29,017 nucleotides of DNA from Sulfuriferula multivorans (GTDB lineage Bacteria; Pseudomonadota; Gammaproteobacteria; Burkholderiales; Thiobacillaceae), in contig JAAFGW010000003.1 of NCBI GenBank assembly GCA_010365175.1, positions 1-29,017 of the forward strand, written 5' to 3'. Below, one piece after another: positions 6,591-14,951 of the stretch (within the stretch, counting starts at the first letter, position 1; the number at the start of each line of letters is the position of its first letter). A program made the translations under genes and the position numbers. The notes below the pieces were generated by a model. That model was not told the origin of the DNA. It worked only from the letters and a program-made list of their open reading frames with translations, and did no database searches.

Positions 6591-7445
6591 CTAGCCTATC
6601 TGGGACAGATTTGTCACCAGGTTGTAAACAAACCAGCCGTCCCCCGTCAGGAAGGTCTGTGGCTTGGCGGTCGCGTTATCTTTCATGATGCCAAGTCCGT
6701 CGCTGTAGGGTTGAAATGAAACGATCTTCGTGTACGGAACACGGATGCTTTTGTCCGGACCTGAGAAGTAAATATTTTTGTCGGTAACTACAAGCAAGCC
6801 CGTATCGACGTGAACACGTTCAGTTGTTTCAATGGGTTTCCCTTTGAAAGCACCAACTCGATAATAGACTCCTTTAGCGATTCGAAAACTCATGCCCTGC
6901 GACGTACCAGTAAAAGTTCGCCGGGTTTTGTCCTCCAGATATTTCGTGTCCTTGAATGCCCAGACGATGCTTTCGCCTTTCTGGAAGTTGATCCCCACCG
7001 CGCCATCAAGATTCACCCGTGTTGGAATATTTCCATTTAGTACCTCGCGCAACACCGAGGCTTGGGTGATTTTCATCCAGTGGCCATTGCGATTCAAGTC
7101 AGGCTGCCCCAGCCTGAAGTGCTGTTGAAACAGAAGCAATCGTTGCTCTTCACTTTCGTCGAGAATGCTGTCTTCCAGTGCCGCTTCTACACCTTTCTCC
7201 CAACCCCTGACCAGACACTCATGGCGTCGCCCAGGCGCTATCCCGTACTGCTGTTCCATCGTTTCGAGGGAACGGTCCAGGACGGAGAGATTGCTGCCAG
7301 CAGAGATTCCTTGAGCAATCGCTTCGATAATCTTGCCTTCACCGAGGGATGCCTGAGCTACCTTTTCCTTCTCCTTTTTCGAACAGTCCGGGTGGGCACT
7401 GCGCAAGAACCCGGCGGGCTGACCGCAATAGGAGCAATTGCCCAT
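6591..7445 (-). CDS. Zinc-ribbon plus PH-like domain protein of the TerY-P module
   Basis: A 284-residue protein. It begins with a small zinc-binding motif, CSYCGQ and HPDC (residues 4-20), followed by a helical region up to ~110. The C-terminal ~140 residues are beta-rich with repeated patterns such as TDKNIYFSGPDKSIRVPYTK, resembling a GRAM/bacterial PH-like domain. No catalytic motif is visible, so it is probably an adaptor that binds membrane or protein ligands. Its ATG follows directly on the stop codon of the kinase gene with no gap, so it is the last gene of the phosphorylation operon. Function beyond adaptor is not known to me. Confidence 0.75.
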   Translation of the reverse strand: MGNCSYCGQPAGFLRSAHPDCSKKEKEKVAQASLGEGKIIEAIAQGISAGSNLSVLDRSLETMEQQYGIAPGRRHECLVRGWEKGVEAALEDSILDESEEQRLLLFQQHFRLGQPDLNRNGHWMKITQASVLREVLNGNIPTRVNLDGAVGINFQKGESIVWAFKDTKYLEDKTRRTFTGTSQGMSFRIAKGVYYRVGAFKGKPIETTERVHVDTGLLVVTDKNIYFSGPDKSIRVPYTKIVSFQPYSDGLGIMKDNATAKPQTFLTGDGWFVYNLVTNLSQIG

Positions 7446-8969
7446 CTAGGCATCCACCATTTGCACGATAACCAGGCGACCACCAGCTTCCTTGGACAAC
7501 AACAATTTCTGCCCGTCCTTGAGCTCAACCTTGTCAGATAGCGGAATAGAAACTCGATTGTCGTTATCCGTCATATCTATAAGGTCAGGCAAGTTCTCAT
7601 TCACCAGATACCACTTGTTACCGTGAAAAACGAAGTAACCCACCCGTTTCTTCTGCTCCTCGGTGATCTTCTCGTTCGGAACAACGCTCAGTTTGGCATG
7701 CCACAGAAACAACGATTGATTGGAATACACCATCAAGCGATGGTTGTCTGGACGAAAGTTCCCGGCCCGTTGAGACGAATAGAGATTGAGTACGGGAAGC
7801 TTTCCGTGAAAAGGCGTGCCACAAAAGGGGCAGGCAGGCTGAGTGGTATTGTCAAACACAAACCATTCCTGCTCACAGGCCGTATTGCTACAGGGCTGAA
7901 TCAGGTCTACTGTTTTGACCAGTGCGGTTTCCCAGTCATTCGCAGTGGGACGCGCGGAAGGGTTATGTAACCCGTCAATAAATGCACGCCTAAAAAGGGC
8001 AGATAGATACGGGCCGGTCACTGTGAAAGGGATCTTCGCGGTGTCTTTCCAGGGCAACTCAGAAGGCTTCAGATTGGCAGCCTTGATGCTGTTTGCCTTA
8101 TCGAGCGGATGCTCGACGAACAAGGCTTTGGCCCCCATGGAAATCTCTTCGTCCTTCTGCGGATCGTTGAGGTCATGCACCTTATCGCCTCGTAACGGAT
8201 GGCGATAGAGGAGATACATGTACACCAGAATGGCCAGTGCGTGCTGGTCTGTCGCAATACAAGGCAACTTCCGGTTCGGGTCGTCTTTATTAAGATGGGT
8301 CGTCATTACACACTCTGGAGCAATGAAGTCTGGAGTCCCAACAACCTCAGGCGGATATTTTCCGGGAACGACCAAACCATCGATATCTATCAGGCATGCA
8401 CGACCGGTACTTGGATCGACCAAGACATTCTTGTACGACAGGTCGGAATGGGCAAGGCCGGCGGAATGCATGCGGCGGACAGCACGCGAAATCTGGATAC
8501 ACAATCTCAGGTGCTTCGACCAGTCACCCAATTCGCGCGGGTCAATAAACTTGGCGCGATTGTTAGCGCTGGCGAACCATTTACCTTGTTTCTCGTGGCC
8601 TTTAATGCCCAGCATGTCGTTGTTACGCGAGCCATGCATGAAGAAGAAAGGTTGGTCGTAGAAAGGGACAACGACTCCTATACGACCGTCATGTTCAACA
8701 ACGGAGGTCGGCCAACAGTAAACATTTTTCCAGTAGTCACCTCCGACATTCTCAAAGATGCGTGTTCGATAACTGTCCGTGATGACTAATAGCCGATCCT
8801 TCAGCCCGATGGGTGGCTTCCCACGAAAGAAAGCCACCACGTACTTTTTACTAGGCGAGAAATACACATCCTTCATTCCGCCGGAGGCCTTGATCTCGTC
8901 GATGAACTCAATTGCGCTGCCATCAGATGCCGTGAGCTTGATGGTCTTGGGTTTAGTTGCGGTTGCCAT
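7446..8969 (-). CDS. Ser/Thr protein kinase-like protein of the TerY-P triad
   Basis: A 507-residue protein with a eukaryotic-like kinase domain (about 25-350). The catalytic loop is HSDLSYKN (174-181), the metal site is IDIDG (194-198), and VGTPDFIAPEC (210-220) is the activation/APE segment. The glycine loop is short (GGMKDVY, 30-36), and the usual VAxK lysine is not obvious in VVAFFRGK. A four-cysteine zinc ribbon follows (Cys360, 365, 380, 383), then a beta-rich C-terminus that may be FHA-like. The start at 8969 is chosen over one 93 bases upstream because GAGGAGGAAAAA precedes it. With the adjacent PP2C and vWA genes it forms the predicted kinase/phosphatase/TerY switch of Ter systems. 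Confidence 0.87.
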   Translation of the reverse strand: MATATKPKTIKLTASDGSAIEFIDEIKASGGMKDVYFSPSKKYVVAFFRGKPPIGLKDRLLVITDSYRTRIFENVGGDYWKNVYCWPTSVVEHDGRIGVVVPFYDQPFFFMHGSRNNDMLGIKGHEKQGKWFASANNRAKFIDPRELGDWSKHLRLCIQISRAVRRMHSAGLAHSDLSYKNVLVDPSTGRACLIDIDGLVVPGKYPPEVVGTPDFIAPECVMTTHLNKDDPNRKLPCIATDQHALAILVYMYLLYRHPLRGDKVHDLNDPQKDEEISMGAKALFVEHPLDKANSIKAANLKPSELPWKDTAKIPFTVTGPYLSALFRRAFIDGLHNPSARPTANDWETALVKTVDLIQPCSNTACEQEWFVFDNTTQPACPFCGTPFHGKLPVLNLYSSQRAGNFRPDNHRLMVYSNQSLFLWHAKLSVVPNEKITEEQKKRVGYFVFHGNKWYLVNENLPDLIDMTDNDNRVSIPLSDKVELKDGQKLLLSKEAGGRLVIVQMVDA

Positions 8970-8979
8970 TTTTTCCTCC

Positions 8980-10728
8980 TCAGTAGATAGCCGCAATCGT
9001 TCGGTCATCATGATTACCCGGCGACCAGAAATCCAACCAGGCGAGCAAGCGCACAGCAACATCTACATCCTTCTTTTCGATTTGCGCTTTGTCATCGAGG
9101 TCTTTCCAAAGCGACACCCACTTTGCATGGTTTCCCAAATTGGCATCCGTCTCGAAGAATGGGTCAGAAATACCATCTGACATCAAAATCATAGCTTTGA
9201 AGTCGTCAATCAGTTCAAAACGAATGCGCTTCAGGAGCGCTTCCTGCGTAACCTCAGCAGGGTCCAGAAAGCGAGTTTGACCAGAGAATTCGCCTGAGTC
9301 AGCTTCGCCTAGCAGGATCGTGTCATGACTGTTGCGCATGATGGCAACGGCGCCATCACCTACCCAGTAAGTGGCGCACAGAACACCAAATGGAAAACGC
9401 CGGCACAGCCCGATCAAAGCTGTGGAAGAGTAATCCTTGAATGCGGCTCCCAATTCTTGCCGCTTTGGGAACTCATCCATGATGGCCTTCGTGACGTGGT
9501 GCGCGGTGTAGCCAATCGTTGTGAAGAGTGCGTTATGCAGCTGGCCGATGGCCGCATCTGTTGAGGCACCGGAAACCCGGGCCTGATGCAGCGCTTCCGT
9601 GGCTTGTTGCACTTGCATGCCACCTTCTCCCGACAACAGCTCCTTCAGGTGTTTTCCACCGTTGTGACAGATGATCTCGGATCCACGACGGGAGAATTTG
9701 GCACTACCTGCCCCATCAGAGACAATGGCAATGTGCCATTGGCCCTCTGGTAAGTACGACAGCAGGAAGTCATCATCCCTGAAGCTGCCGACATGAGCGT
9801 GGGAGCGGCCACGCTTGCTGGCGGCCACCATGAGTGCGTTATCGCCTTGCACGTGCTTGCTGTCTTCGTCAGCCTTCCAATACGGGTCTTCTCGGTTCGA
9901 CGGCAGATCTTTCCAAAGCGACTTCGGATCAGGATTGATCACTAGCTCGGTTTTGCTGGTATGCGGCGAATCGGTCGCGCCAAAGGCAAACCAGACTTTG
10001 ACCTCAAAACTGCCATCCTTGCCTGGTATACCCTTGATTTCACCGGTTGATGCATCCCATGACAAACCGATGTCTGAGGGCAACTCGACTAATTTAATCT
10101 TGCACGTTGCGGCATCAGCCCCCGAAGAGGTCGGCTTGGCACAGTATTCGACACCGGACTTGCCGTTGACAAACCTGAATGAGACCTGGGCGGCGAGAGG
10201 GGCGGGTGCATGTGGCGCGGCCTTCGGAATGACCGCAGGCTGTGCAGGTGCCGACAAGGTGGCCGGGTTGGGGGTGACAACTGGCGATGCCTTGATTGGC
10301 TGGACAGGTTCCACCGCTTGCGATGGCGCTGGCGCTGGAACAGAGGGTGGCGTGGGCGCAGCTGCAGCCGGGGCACCTTCGTTCGAAACATTTCTTGCCG
10401 GACCTGGATTGGGGTGCGTGGTCTGCCCGTGGCCAAGCGGGGGACGTTCTACAATTCCCTGTGGAGTGGTTGCTGGTAATTGGTGGGTTGGCTCGGTCTC
10501 AGGGGAGTCACCCTCGTTATTGTTTTTAACTTCCATGGGGAGTTTTTTCCTTTCGTCAAGGTGTTTTCGCCAATGCTTTTGAACGACCTTAACAATCTCC
10601 TGCATCAGGGCGTCTACAGCAATCTTATTTTCCATGAAGCCATGAACGTCACTAGCCTCCTCGGGTTTCAAGCATTCTTGAATAAAAGAACGAATGTGTT
10701 TCTTCATCATCACTGCCCGCATGTCCAT
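8980..10728 (-). CDS. PP2C-type protein phosphatase of the TerY-P triad, with Pro/Ala linker and Ig-like domain
   Basis: A 582-residue protein in four parts: a helical N-terminus (1-70), a long Pro/Ala-rich linker (~75-180), a compact beta domain (~183-270; GLSWDASTGEIKGIPGKDGS is the signature of a putative Ig/cadherin-like fold), and a C-terminal PP2C domain (~295-582). PP2C metal sites are visible as VSDGAGS, GDGAV, LMSDGISDPF and HDDRTIAAIY, so it should be active. It would reverse phosphorylation by the kinase encoded just downstream. The ATG lies three bases after the stop of the terY-like gene, with GGGGA as ribosome site; nearby in-frame ATGs make the exact start uncertain by a few codons. 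Confidence 0.88.
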   Translation of the reverse strand: MDMRAVMMKKHIRSFIQECLKPEEASDVHGFMENKIAVDALMQEIVKVVQKHWRKHLDERKKLPMEVKNNNEGDSPETEPTHQLPATTPQGIVERPPLGHGQTTHPNPGPARNVSNEGAPAAAAPTPPSVPAPAPSQAVEPVQPIKASPVVTPNPATLSAPAQPAVIPKAAPHAPAPLAAQVSFRFVNGKSGVEYCAKPTSSGADAATCKIKLVELPSDIGLSWDASTGEIKGIPGKDGSFEVKVWFAFGATDSPHTSKTELVINPDPKSLWKDLPSNREDPYWKADEDSKHVQGDNALMVAASKRGRSHAHVGSFRDDDFLLSYLPEGQWHIAIVSDGAGSAKFSRRGSEIICHNGGKHLKELLSGEGGMQVQQATEALHQARVSGASTDAAIGQLHNALFTTIGYTAHHVTKAIMDEFPKRQELGAAFKDYSSTALIGLCRRFPFGVLCATYWVGDGAVAIMRNSHDTILLGEADSGEFSGQTRFLDPAEVTQEALLKRIRFELIDDFKAMILMSDGISDPFFETDANLGNHAKWVSLWKDLDDKAQIEKKDVDVAVRLLAWLDFWSPGNHDDRTIAAIY

Positions 10729-10731
10729 GCG

Positions 10732-11790
10732 TTATCCCCGTGATCTCGTTACATCCATACCTGGGCCATTCTCCTTCGCCATGGTGTAATTTCCGACGGT
10801 TCCACACCACGGGCACGTGGCCTCACCTGTCCCACGCAGACACATCAGCTGACCGCACGAACAAACTGCGAACCCGATTGAATTTCCGCAATGCGGGCAA
10901 CCAGGCGCACCAATCAGCATATTTGAATTGACCGATTTGGCCATAACGCGGTCGTCAGAGAGATCAAAGTAATCCATCTCAAGCGGGAAAACCGCGTTCA
11001 GGTTGTAGAGGACAGTTTCCGCATTCACCTGCGCGGTTCTCATAACCTCTGGTGCAATGCGCTCGTAGCGCATGACATAGGGCAGTTTCGTGTTCTGGCA
11101 ACGGCCCGTCAGAATCACGAAGTCTTCATCGACCTGGGCCGCCTGCGCGATTTCCTCGATCTTCTTCATGATCGAATCATCGAGTTTGGCGAGGTTTACT
11201 TTCTCGGCTGGACCGGCAGATACGCTGCGGCTCTGTGCAGACATTGATTGCGACATCCAGCGAATGAACCGCGCGAAATCTTCGTCAGTTGTTGCAGTAA
11301 GAACGAACGCATCCTCAGTCAGGTTTCGCAGGCTGGTCACCGAGGCATACTGGCCAATGCCAATGGCAATCATGGAGGCTCGTGACGAGAATTTATCTCG
11401 CCATTTCTTGATCGCAGCTTCGGCCTGATCGGTGGGTTTCCCATCGGTAAGCAAATACACCACAGGCTTCCAGTCACCCTTTTGCTCGGCAGTATTCTTC
11501 ACCAAGCTGCGATCCATCTCTGCCATCAGATGGTCCAACGCGACTCCCAAAGAGGTGCCAGATCCAAGCGGCAGTCTGGGTGGGTAAAACGATGCTAGTT
11601 CGACGAGTGGGGTCAGTGTTTTAGCCTTGCCCGCGAAAACGATGATCGATATGTAAACCGTCTCAAGCGCATGCGGATCCGTCCGAAGACTCTTGACAAT
11701 GCCTTCCAAGACTTGATTGAGCTGGCGAATGTTGTCCCCAGCCATCGATTCAGATACATCCAGAACAAAGAAAACAGGTAAGCGCCGCAT
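10732..11790 (-). CDS. terY: TerY-type vWA protein with C-terminal zinc ribbon
   Basis: A 352-residue protein. The vWA domain starts at the N-terminus with the metal-ion (MIDAS) motif DVSES (11-15); the other ligands are in GSGTS (76-80) and LTDGKPTD (114-121). The C-terminus has a cysteine-rich zinc ribbon (CPHC at 298-301, CSC, CPWC at 326-329), the arrangement of the long TerY form. vWA domains bind partner proteins through Mg2+, so this is likely the scaffold linking TerD proteins with the kinase and phosphatase encoded directly behind it. AGGGAGA precedes the ATG. A broken close relative lies at 26919. Confidence 0.9.
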   Translation of the reverse strand: MRRLPVFFVLDVSESMAGDNIRQLNQVLEGIVKSLRTDPHALETVYISIIVFAGKAKTLTPLVELASFYPPRLPLGSGTSLGVALDHLMAEMDRSLVKNTAEQKGDWKPVVYLLTDGKPTDQAEAAIKKWRDKFSSRASMIAIGIGQYASVTSLRNLTEDAFVLTATTDEDFARFIRWMSQSMSAQSRSVSAGPAEKVNLAKLDDSIMKKIEEIAQAAQVDEDFVILTGRCQNTKLPYVMRYERIAPEVMRTAQVNAETVLYNLNAVFPLEMDYFDLSDDRVMAKSVNSNMLIGAPGCPHCGNSIGFAVCSCGQLMCLRGTGEATCPWCGTVGNYTMAKENGPGMDVTRSRG

Positions 11791-11842
11791 CTTTATCTCC
11801 CTTTAATTTTATACGGTGAATGATGCTTGAGTCAGTCGTTAA

Positions 11843-12484
11843 CTACAGCACGATATTCACTTCAGGTGGCGGCGGTGGAAGGGTCAGACTGGTGGTCGCA
11901 CCCATGGACATGCTGCCCGAATTGACCGTTGCGGTCACCCACTCGAAGAATCCGCTAAACGTAGCGCTATCCATGGTGTCGAGGTGAACCACGTTATCGG
12001 TGAGTTTATGAAGGGATGTCGGATCAGATTTTGGGCCGGCTGCACAGGCCACGATAGTCGCGAAGTTGCAGGCTTTCACTACCGGGATAACTTCAGTGAA
12101 AGCCAGCGTGTCAGAGGGTTTGCCATCGGTCATGATGAAAAGCAGGGGACGCCAATCACCCTTCGTATCTGCTGTTGATTTTTTGACTTCTTTTCGCACA
12201 CGTTCGCACACATGCTCCAACGCAGCACCGAGGTTGGTCGCCCCAGACTTCGGACACACGATCTCGGGTAAATTGACCATTTCCAGTGCTGTCAGCGGCA
12301 TGACATCTTCAACTAGCGAATTGAACGTCGTAACTGCAATGTGAACACTTTCCAGTGCGTAGGGGCTTTGACGAAGCGAGCTGAGCATCGATTTCAGGCC
12401 AACATTCACAGACTGAATCGGCTCGCCATTCATGCTCCCGGAAGTGTCCAGGAGCAGATAGACAGGAAGGCGACGTGTATTCAT
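11843..12484 (-). CDS. terY: Short TerY-type vWA protein
   Basis: A 213-residue vWA protein without zinc ribbon. MIDAS residues are in DTSGS (13-17), SGATN and MTDGKPSD. It ends LPPPPPEVNIVL, the same twelve residues as the vWA protein at 13153. The ATG at 12484 overlaps the stop of the TerD-family gene upstream (ATGA junction), giving a coupled TerD/vWA pair; an upstream in-frame start would lie inside that gene and is not needed. It is probably an adaptor for Ter complexes. It differs enough from the long TerY to suggest a distinct partner. Confidence 0.88.
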   Translation of the reverse strand: MNTRRLPVYLLLDTSGSMNGEPIQSVNVGLKSMLSSLRQSPYALESVHIAVTTFNSLVEDVMPLTALEMVNLPEIVCPKSGATNLGAALEHVCERVRKEVKKSTADTKGDWRPLLFIMTDGKPSDTLAFTEVIPVVKACNFATIVACAAGPKSDPTSLHKLTDNVVHLDTMDSATFSGFFEWVTATVNSGSMSMGATTSLTLPPPPPEVNIVL

Positions 12485-13128
12485 TGGTTGAGGTGGTTTC
12501 TGAGCAGATCCACGATGGATGAATCTGTATGCGGAGTGCCAATGGCGTTGAATTTCCAACTATTGCCATCACGCACCACTTCAGCAAAGGTGATCGCGTG
12601 ATACTGGCTATAGCTGTCGTCGCCGCTGATGTCGTAGCGAGCTATCTCCTTGTTTTTTCCATCTACTGCGCGAATAAAACAATTTTTGATCTTGCCGAAG
12701 TTTTGCCCTTTCTCCTTGCCCTGATAAATGGACGCCATGAAGACAATACTGTGATAGCACGCAGGCAGCTCGTTGAGTTTGACAATGATCTGTTCATCGT
12801 CCCCATCCCCTGCGCCCGTTCGGTTGTCACCAGTCAGCCAAACCTTTCCGGACGGGTGCTTCATGGAGTTGAAGAAGACCAAATCCCCACCCTGCAGCGA
12901 AATTTTCCCGTCCGCCTCGCGTCCAAAATTTACGACTTTGCGATTTTCATCAAGCAAAAAAGCAATAGCATCCAGATCGTACTCTTCTTCCTTTTTGCCG
13001 AACAAGCTACCTAGGAGTCCCCTCTTGGGCGTGGCTACATCCCAGCCCAAACCCATGGTTAACGTATTCAGATCATTCTCTTCTTTGCGAAGGCTGACGC
13101 CTTGGCCTTTTTTAAGTGAAACTCCCAT
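12481..13128 (-). CDS. TerD-family calcium-binding protein (TerX/TerZ-like)
   Basis: A 215-residue single TerD domain. It begins MGVSLKKGQGVSLRKE, has a GLGWD beta-strand, the acidic YDLDAIAFLL and the calcium-binding loop GDNRTGAGDGDDEQI, then the late WKFNAIG strand. An insertion GLLGSLFGKKEEE between the GLGWD and DLDA motifs makes it longer than canonical TerD and is shared in form with the plus-strand paralogue at 17162 (GFLGFGGSAPD). TerD proteins bind Ca2+ and act in phage, tellurite and oxidative-stress resistance; the mechanism is still open. AGGGGAGAAGG precedes the ATG. It overlaps the downstream vWA gene by four bases. Confidence 0.9.
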   Translation of the reverse strand: MGVSLKKGQGVSLRKEENDLNTLTMGLGWDVATPKRGLLGSLFGKKEEEYDLDAIAFLLDENRKVVNFGREADGKISLQGGDLVFFNSMKHPSGKVWLTGDNRTGAGDGDDEQIIVKLNELPACYHSIVFMASIYQGKEKGQNFGKIKNCFIRAVDGKNKEIARYDISGDDSYSQYHAITFAEVVRDGNSWKFNAIGTPHTDSSIVDLLRNHLNQ

Positions 13129-13152
13129 TTCCTTCTCCCCTTGGTTTTGAAT

Positions 13153-13791
13153 TTAAAGGACGATATTCACTTCAGGCGGCGGCGGCGGCAGATCGGACAA
13201 GCCGGAGACATCCTTCTTAGTCAGGTCTACTCTCTGACTGGTCGTTGATATCGAGGCCGATACCCATTTGAAGAAGGCTGAGATTGTGGAAGCATCGGCG
13301 GTGTCTAGATGCACGACAGACTCCGTGATCCTGAGAAGGTCCTTCGTGGTGGCGCCGGGGCCTGCGGCGCAAGCAATGAAGGCGCCAATCTTGGCTTTCT
13401 TGATCGCTTCCACACCTGCGCTGATATCGTCCGTCGACTGGCCATCTGTCATCATAAAAACCATGGGTTTCCAGTCGCCCTTCACTTCCGCAGTCGTTTT
13501 GGTGACTTCTTGGCTGACTCTATCAGCCAACAAATTTAGTGCTGCGCCCATGCACGTCGTGCCACCTGCATCGAAGGAGGGAATTTGGAACTGGAGCAGT
13601 TCTGTCAGCGGGACTACTTGTTGGGCGGTGTCCGAAAAAGTAATCACGGACAAATAGGCCGCTTCAAGCGCTGAAGGATCCTGACGTAGCGTAGCCACGA
13701 GGTTCTGCACGCCATTTCGGACAGCCTCAATGGGCTCACCAGACATCGAGCCAGAGGTGTCAATTAAAAGATAAACGGGCAAACGACGCAT
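13153..13791 (-). CDS. terY: Short TerY-type vWA protein
   Basis: A 212-residue vWA protein with MIDAS ligands in DTSGS (11-15), AGGTTCMG and MTDGQSTD. It is clearly a paralogue of the vWA protein at 11843: same length, same N-terminal RRLPVYLL and identical last twelve residues. The paralogues alternate with a TerD gene, so a vWA/TerD unit has probably been duplicated. AGGGAG stands six bases before the ATG. It lies 14 bases beyond the stop of pgpA in the same direction and may share its transcript. Confidence 0.88.
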   Translation of the reverse strand: MRRLPVYLLIDTSGSMSGEPIEAVRNGVQNLVATLRQDPSALEAAYLSVITFSDTAQQVVPLTELLQFQIPSFDAGGTTCMGAALNLLADRVSQEVTKTTAEVKGDWKPMVFMMTDGQSTDDISAGVEAIKKAKIGAFIACAAGPGATTKDLLRITESVVHLDTADASTISAFFKWVSASISTTSQRVDLTKKDVSGLSDLPPPPPEVNIVL

Positions 13792-13805
13792 TTGATACTC
13801 CCTAG

Positions 13806-14294
13806 TTATACGTTGAGAAAATAACGAAAACCCACAATGACAAGGATGGCGTACATGGCAGCCACCAAATCGTCGAGCATTACACCAAAACCATTTTTTA
13901 GATTGTTATCGACCCACGAAGCCGGCCATATTTTGACAATATCGAAGAAGCGGAACGCGGCAAACGCGCCCGCCCACCAGATTGGCGTCATCGGGGTAAT
14001 GGCCAGCACCATGGCAAAGCAGGCAATCTCGTCCCAGACAATCCCAGGATGATCAGCTTCACCGACAGCCTTGCCAGTAACAGCGCAAATCCAGATGCCA
14101 ACCAAGAACAGGACCGCCAGAATGACGGCCTGGGTCAACATGGGCAAACCGGACATGACGTAGTAGAGCGGAAACCCCACCAGCGAGCCCACGGTGCCCG
14201 GTGCAACGGGGCTTAACCCCGAGCCGAACCCAAAGGCCACAAAATGAACCGGATGGGTGAGAACGAGTTTTGGGTCAGCTGATGTTTTAATCAC
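13806..14294 (-). CDS. pgpA: Phosphatidylglycerophosphatase A
   Basis: A 162-residue integral membrane phosphatase. The family motif GSGLSPVAPGTVGSL (residues ~24-38) and the acidic site GEADHPGIVWDEIACF (~78-93) are present, with MLDDLVAA near the C-terminus and several hydrophobic segments. PgpA dephosphorylates phosphatidylglycerophosphate to phosphatidylglycerol. The start is GTG (14292-14294) with no clear ribosome site. In many betaproteobacteria pgpA sits near thiL; here it stands between a terD and a terY gene. It may be an original chromosomal gene invaded from both sides, or a membrane-lipid enzyme recruited to the Ter system. Confidence 0.9.
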   Translation of the reverse strand: MIKTSADPKLVLTHPVHFVAFGFGSGLSPVAPGTVGSLVGFPLYYVMSGLPMLTQAVILAVLFLVGIWICAVTGKAVGEADHPGIVWDEIACFAMVLAITPMTPIWWAGAFAAFRFFDIVKIWPASWVDNNLKNGFGVMLDDLVAAMYAILVIVGFRYFLNV

Positions 14295-14372
14295 GCCGAC
14301 TTTGCGTACATGAAGTGTTGTTTTTCACGGCGACTCTGGATAAATAGGGTCAGTGTTCCGCATGGGAAAATT

Positions 14373-14951
14373 CTACTCCACGCTCACGCCGTGCTGGGCG
14401 CACAACGCACCCAATCCACCCGCATACCCTTGCCCTACCGCTTTGAACTTCCATTCTCCACCGTGACGGTAGATTTTCCCAAAAACCATGGAGGTTTCGG
14501 TTGAATAGTCTTCAGAAAGGTCGAAGCGGGCCACTTCCACATCGTTGTCCATATTGACCAGACGGACGAATGCATCCATTACTTGGCCAAAGTTCTGTTT
14601 GCGTGCTTCCGCATCGTGGATGGTGACGCCAATGACCAAGCCATGAACACCTGGCGGGACTTTGTCGAGAAAAACCTTGATAGCTTCATCGTCACCGTCA
14701 CCATCACCGGTACGATTGTCGCCAGTATGTTCAATCGCACCGCAATCCGACAGCAGCTTGTTATAGAAGATGAAGTCGGCGTCAGAACGGACTTTTCCGT
14801 TTTCGCCGACCATGAACATGCTCGCGTCAAGATCGAAGTCGACTCCATCGGTAGAACGCGCTTCCCATCCCATCCCAACGAGAATGTTCTTGAGATTGGG
14901 CTCGGTCTTGGAAAGATTGACGTTGGCGCCTTTTTGTAAGCTAACTCCCAT
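14373..14951 (-). CDS. terD: TerD-family calcium-binding protein
   Basis: A 192-residue single TerD domain of canonical length. Key features are MGVSLQKGANVNLSK at the start, VDFDLDASMFMV, the calcium loop GDNRTGDGDGDDEAI, VGVTIHDAEARKQNFGQV and a C-terminal KFKAVGQGYAGGLG. It leads the minus-strand arm of the island; AGGAG lies upstream of the ATG. Its last ~50 codons are matched, in the opposite orientation, by the relic at 15133-15279, with the first 33 bases of that match identical. It is divergent from the terD at 15363, so a shared control region probably lies between. Confidence 0.93.
   Translation of the reverse strand: MGVSLQKGANVNLSKTEPNLKNILVGMGWEARSTDGVDFDLDASMFMVGENGKVRSDADFIFYNKLLSDCGAIEHTGDNRTGDGDGDDEAIKVFLDKVPPGVHGLVIGVTIHDAEARKQNFGQVMDAFVRLVNMDNDVEVARFDLSEDYSTETSMVFGKIYRHGGEWKFKAVGQGYAGGLGALCAQHGVSVE

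Noticed and set aside
8199..8789. Plus-strand 196-codon frame
   Set aside because: It is antisense to the kinase gene, whose motifs are clear on the other strand.
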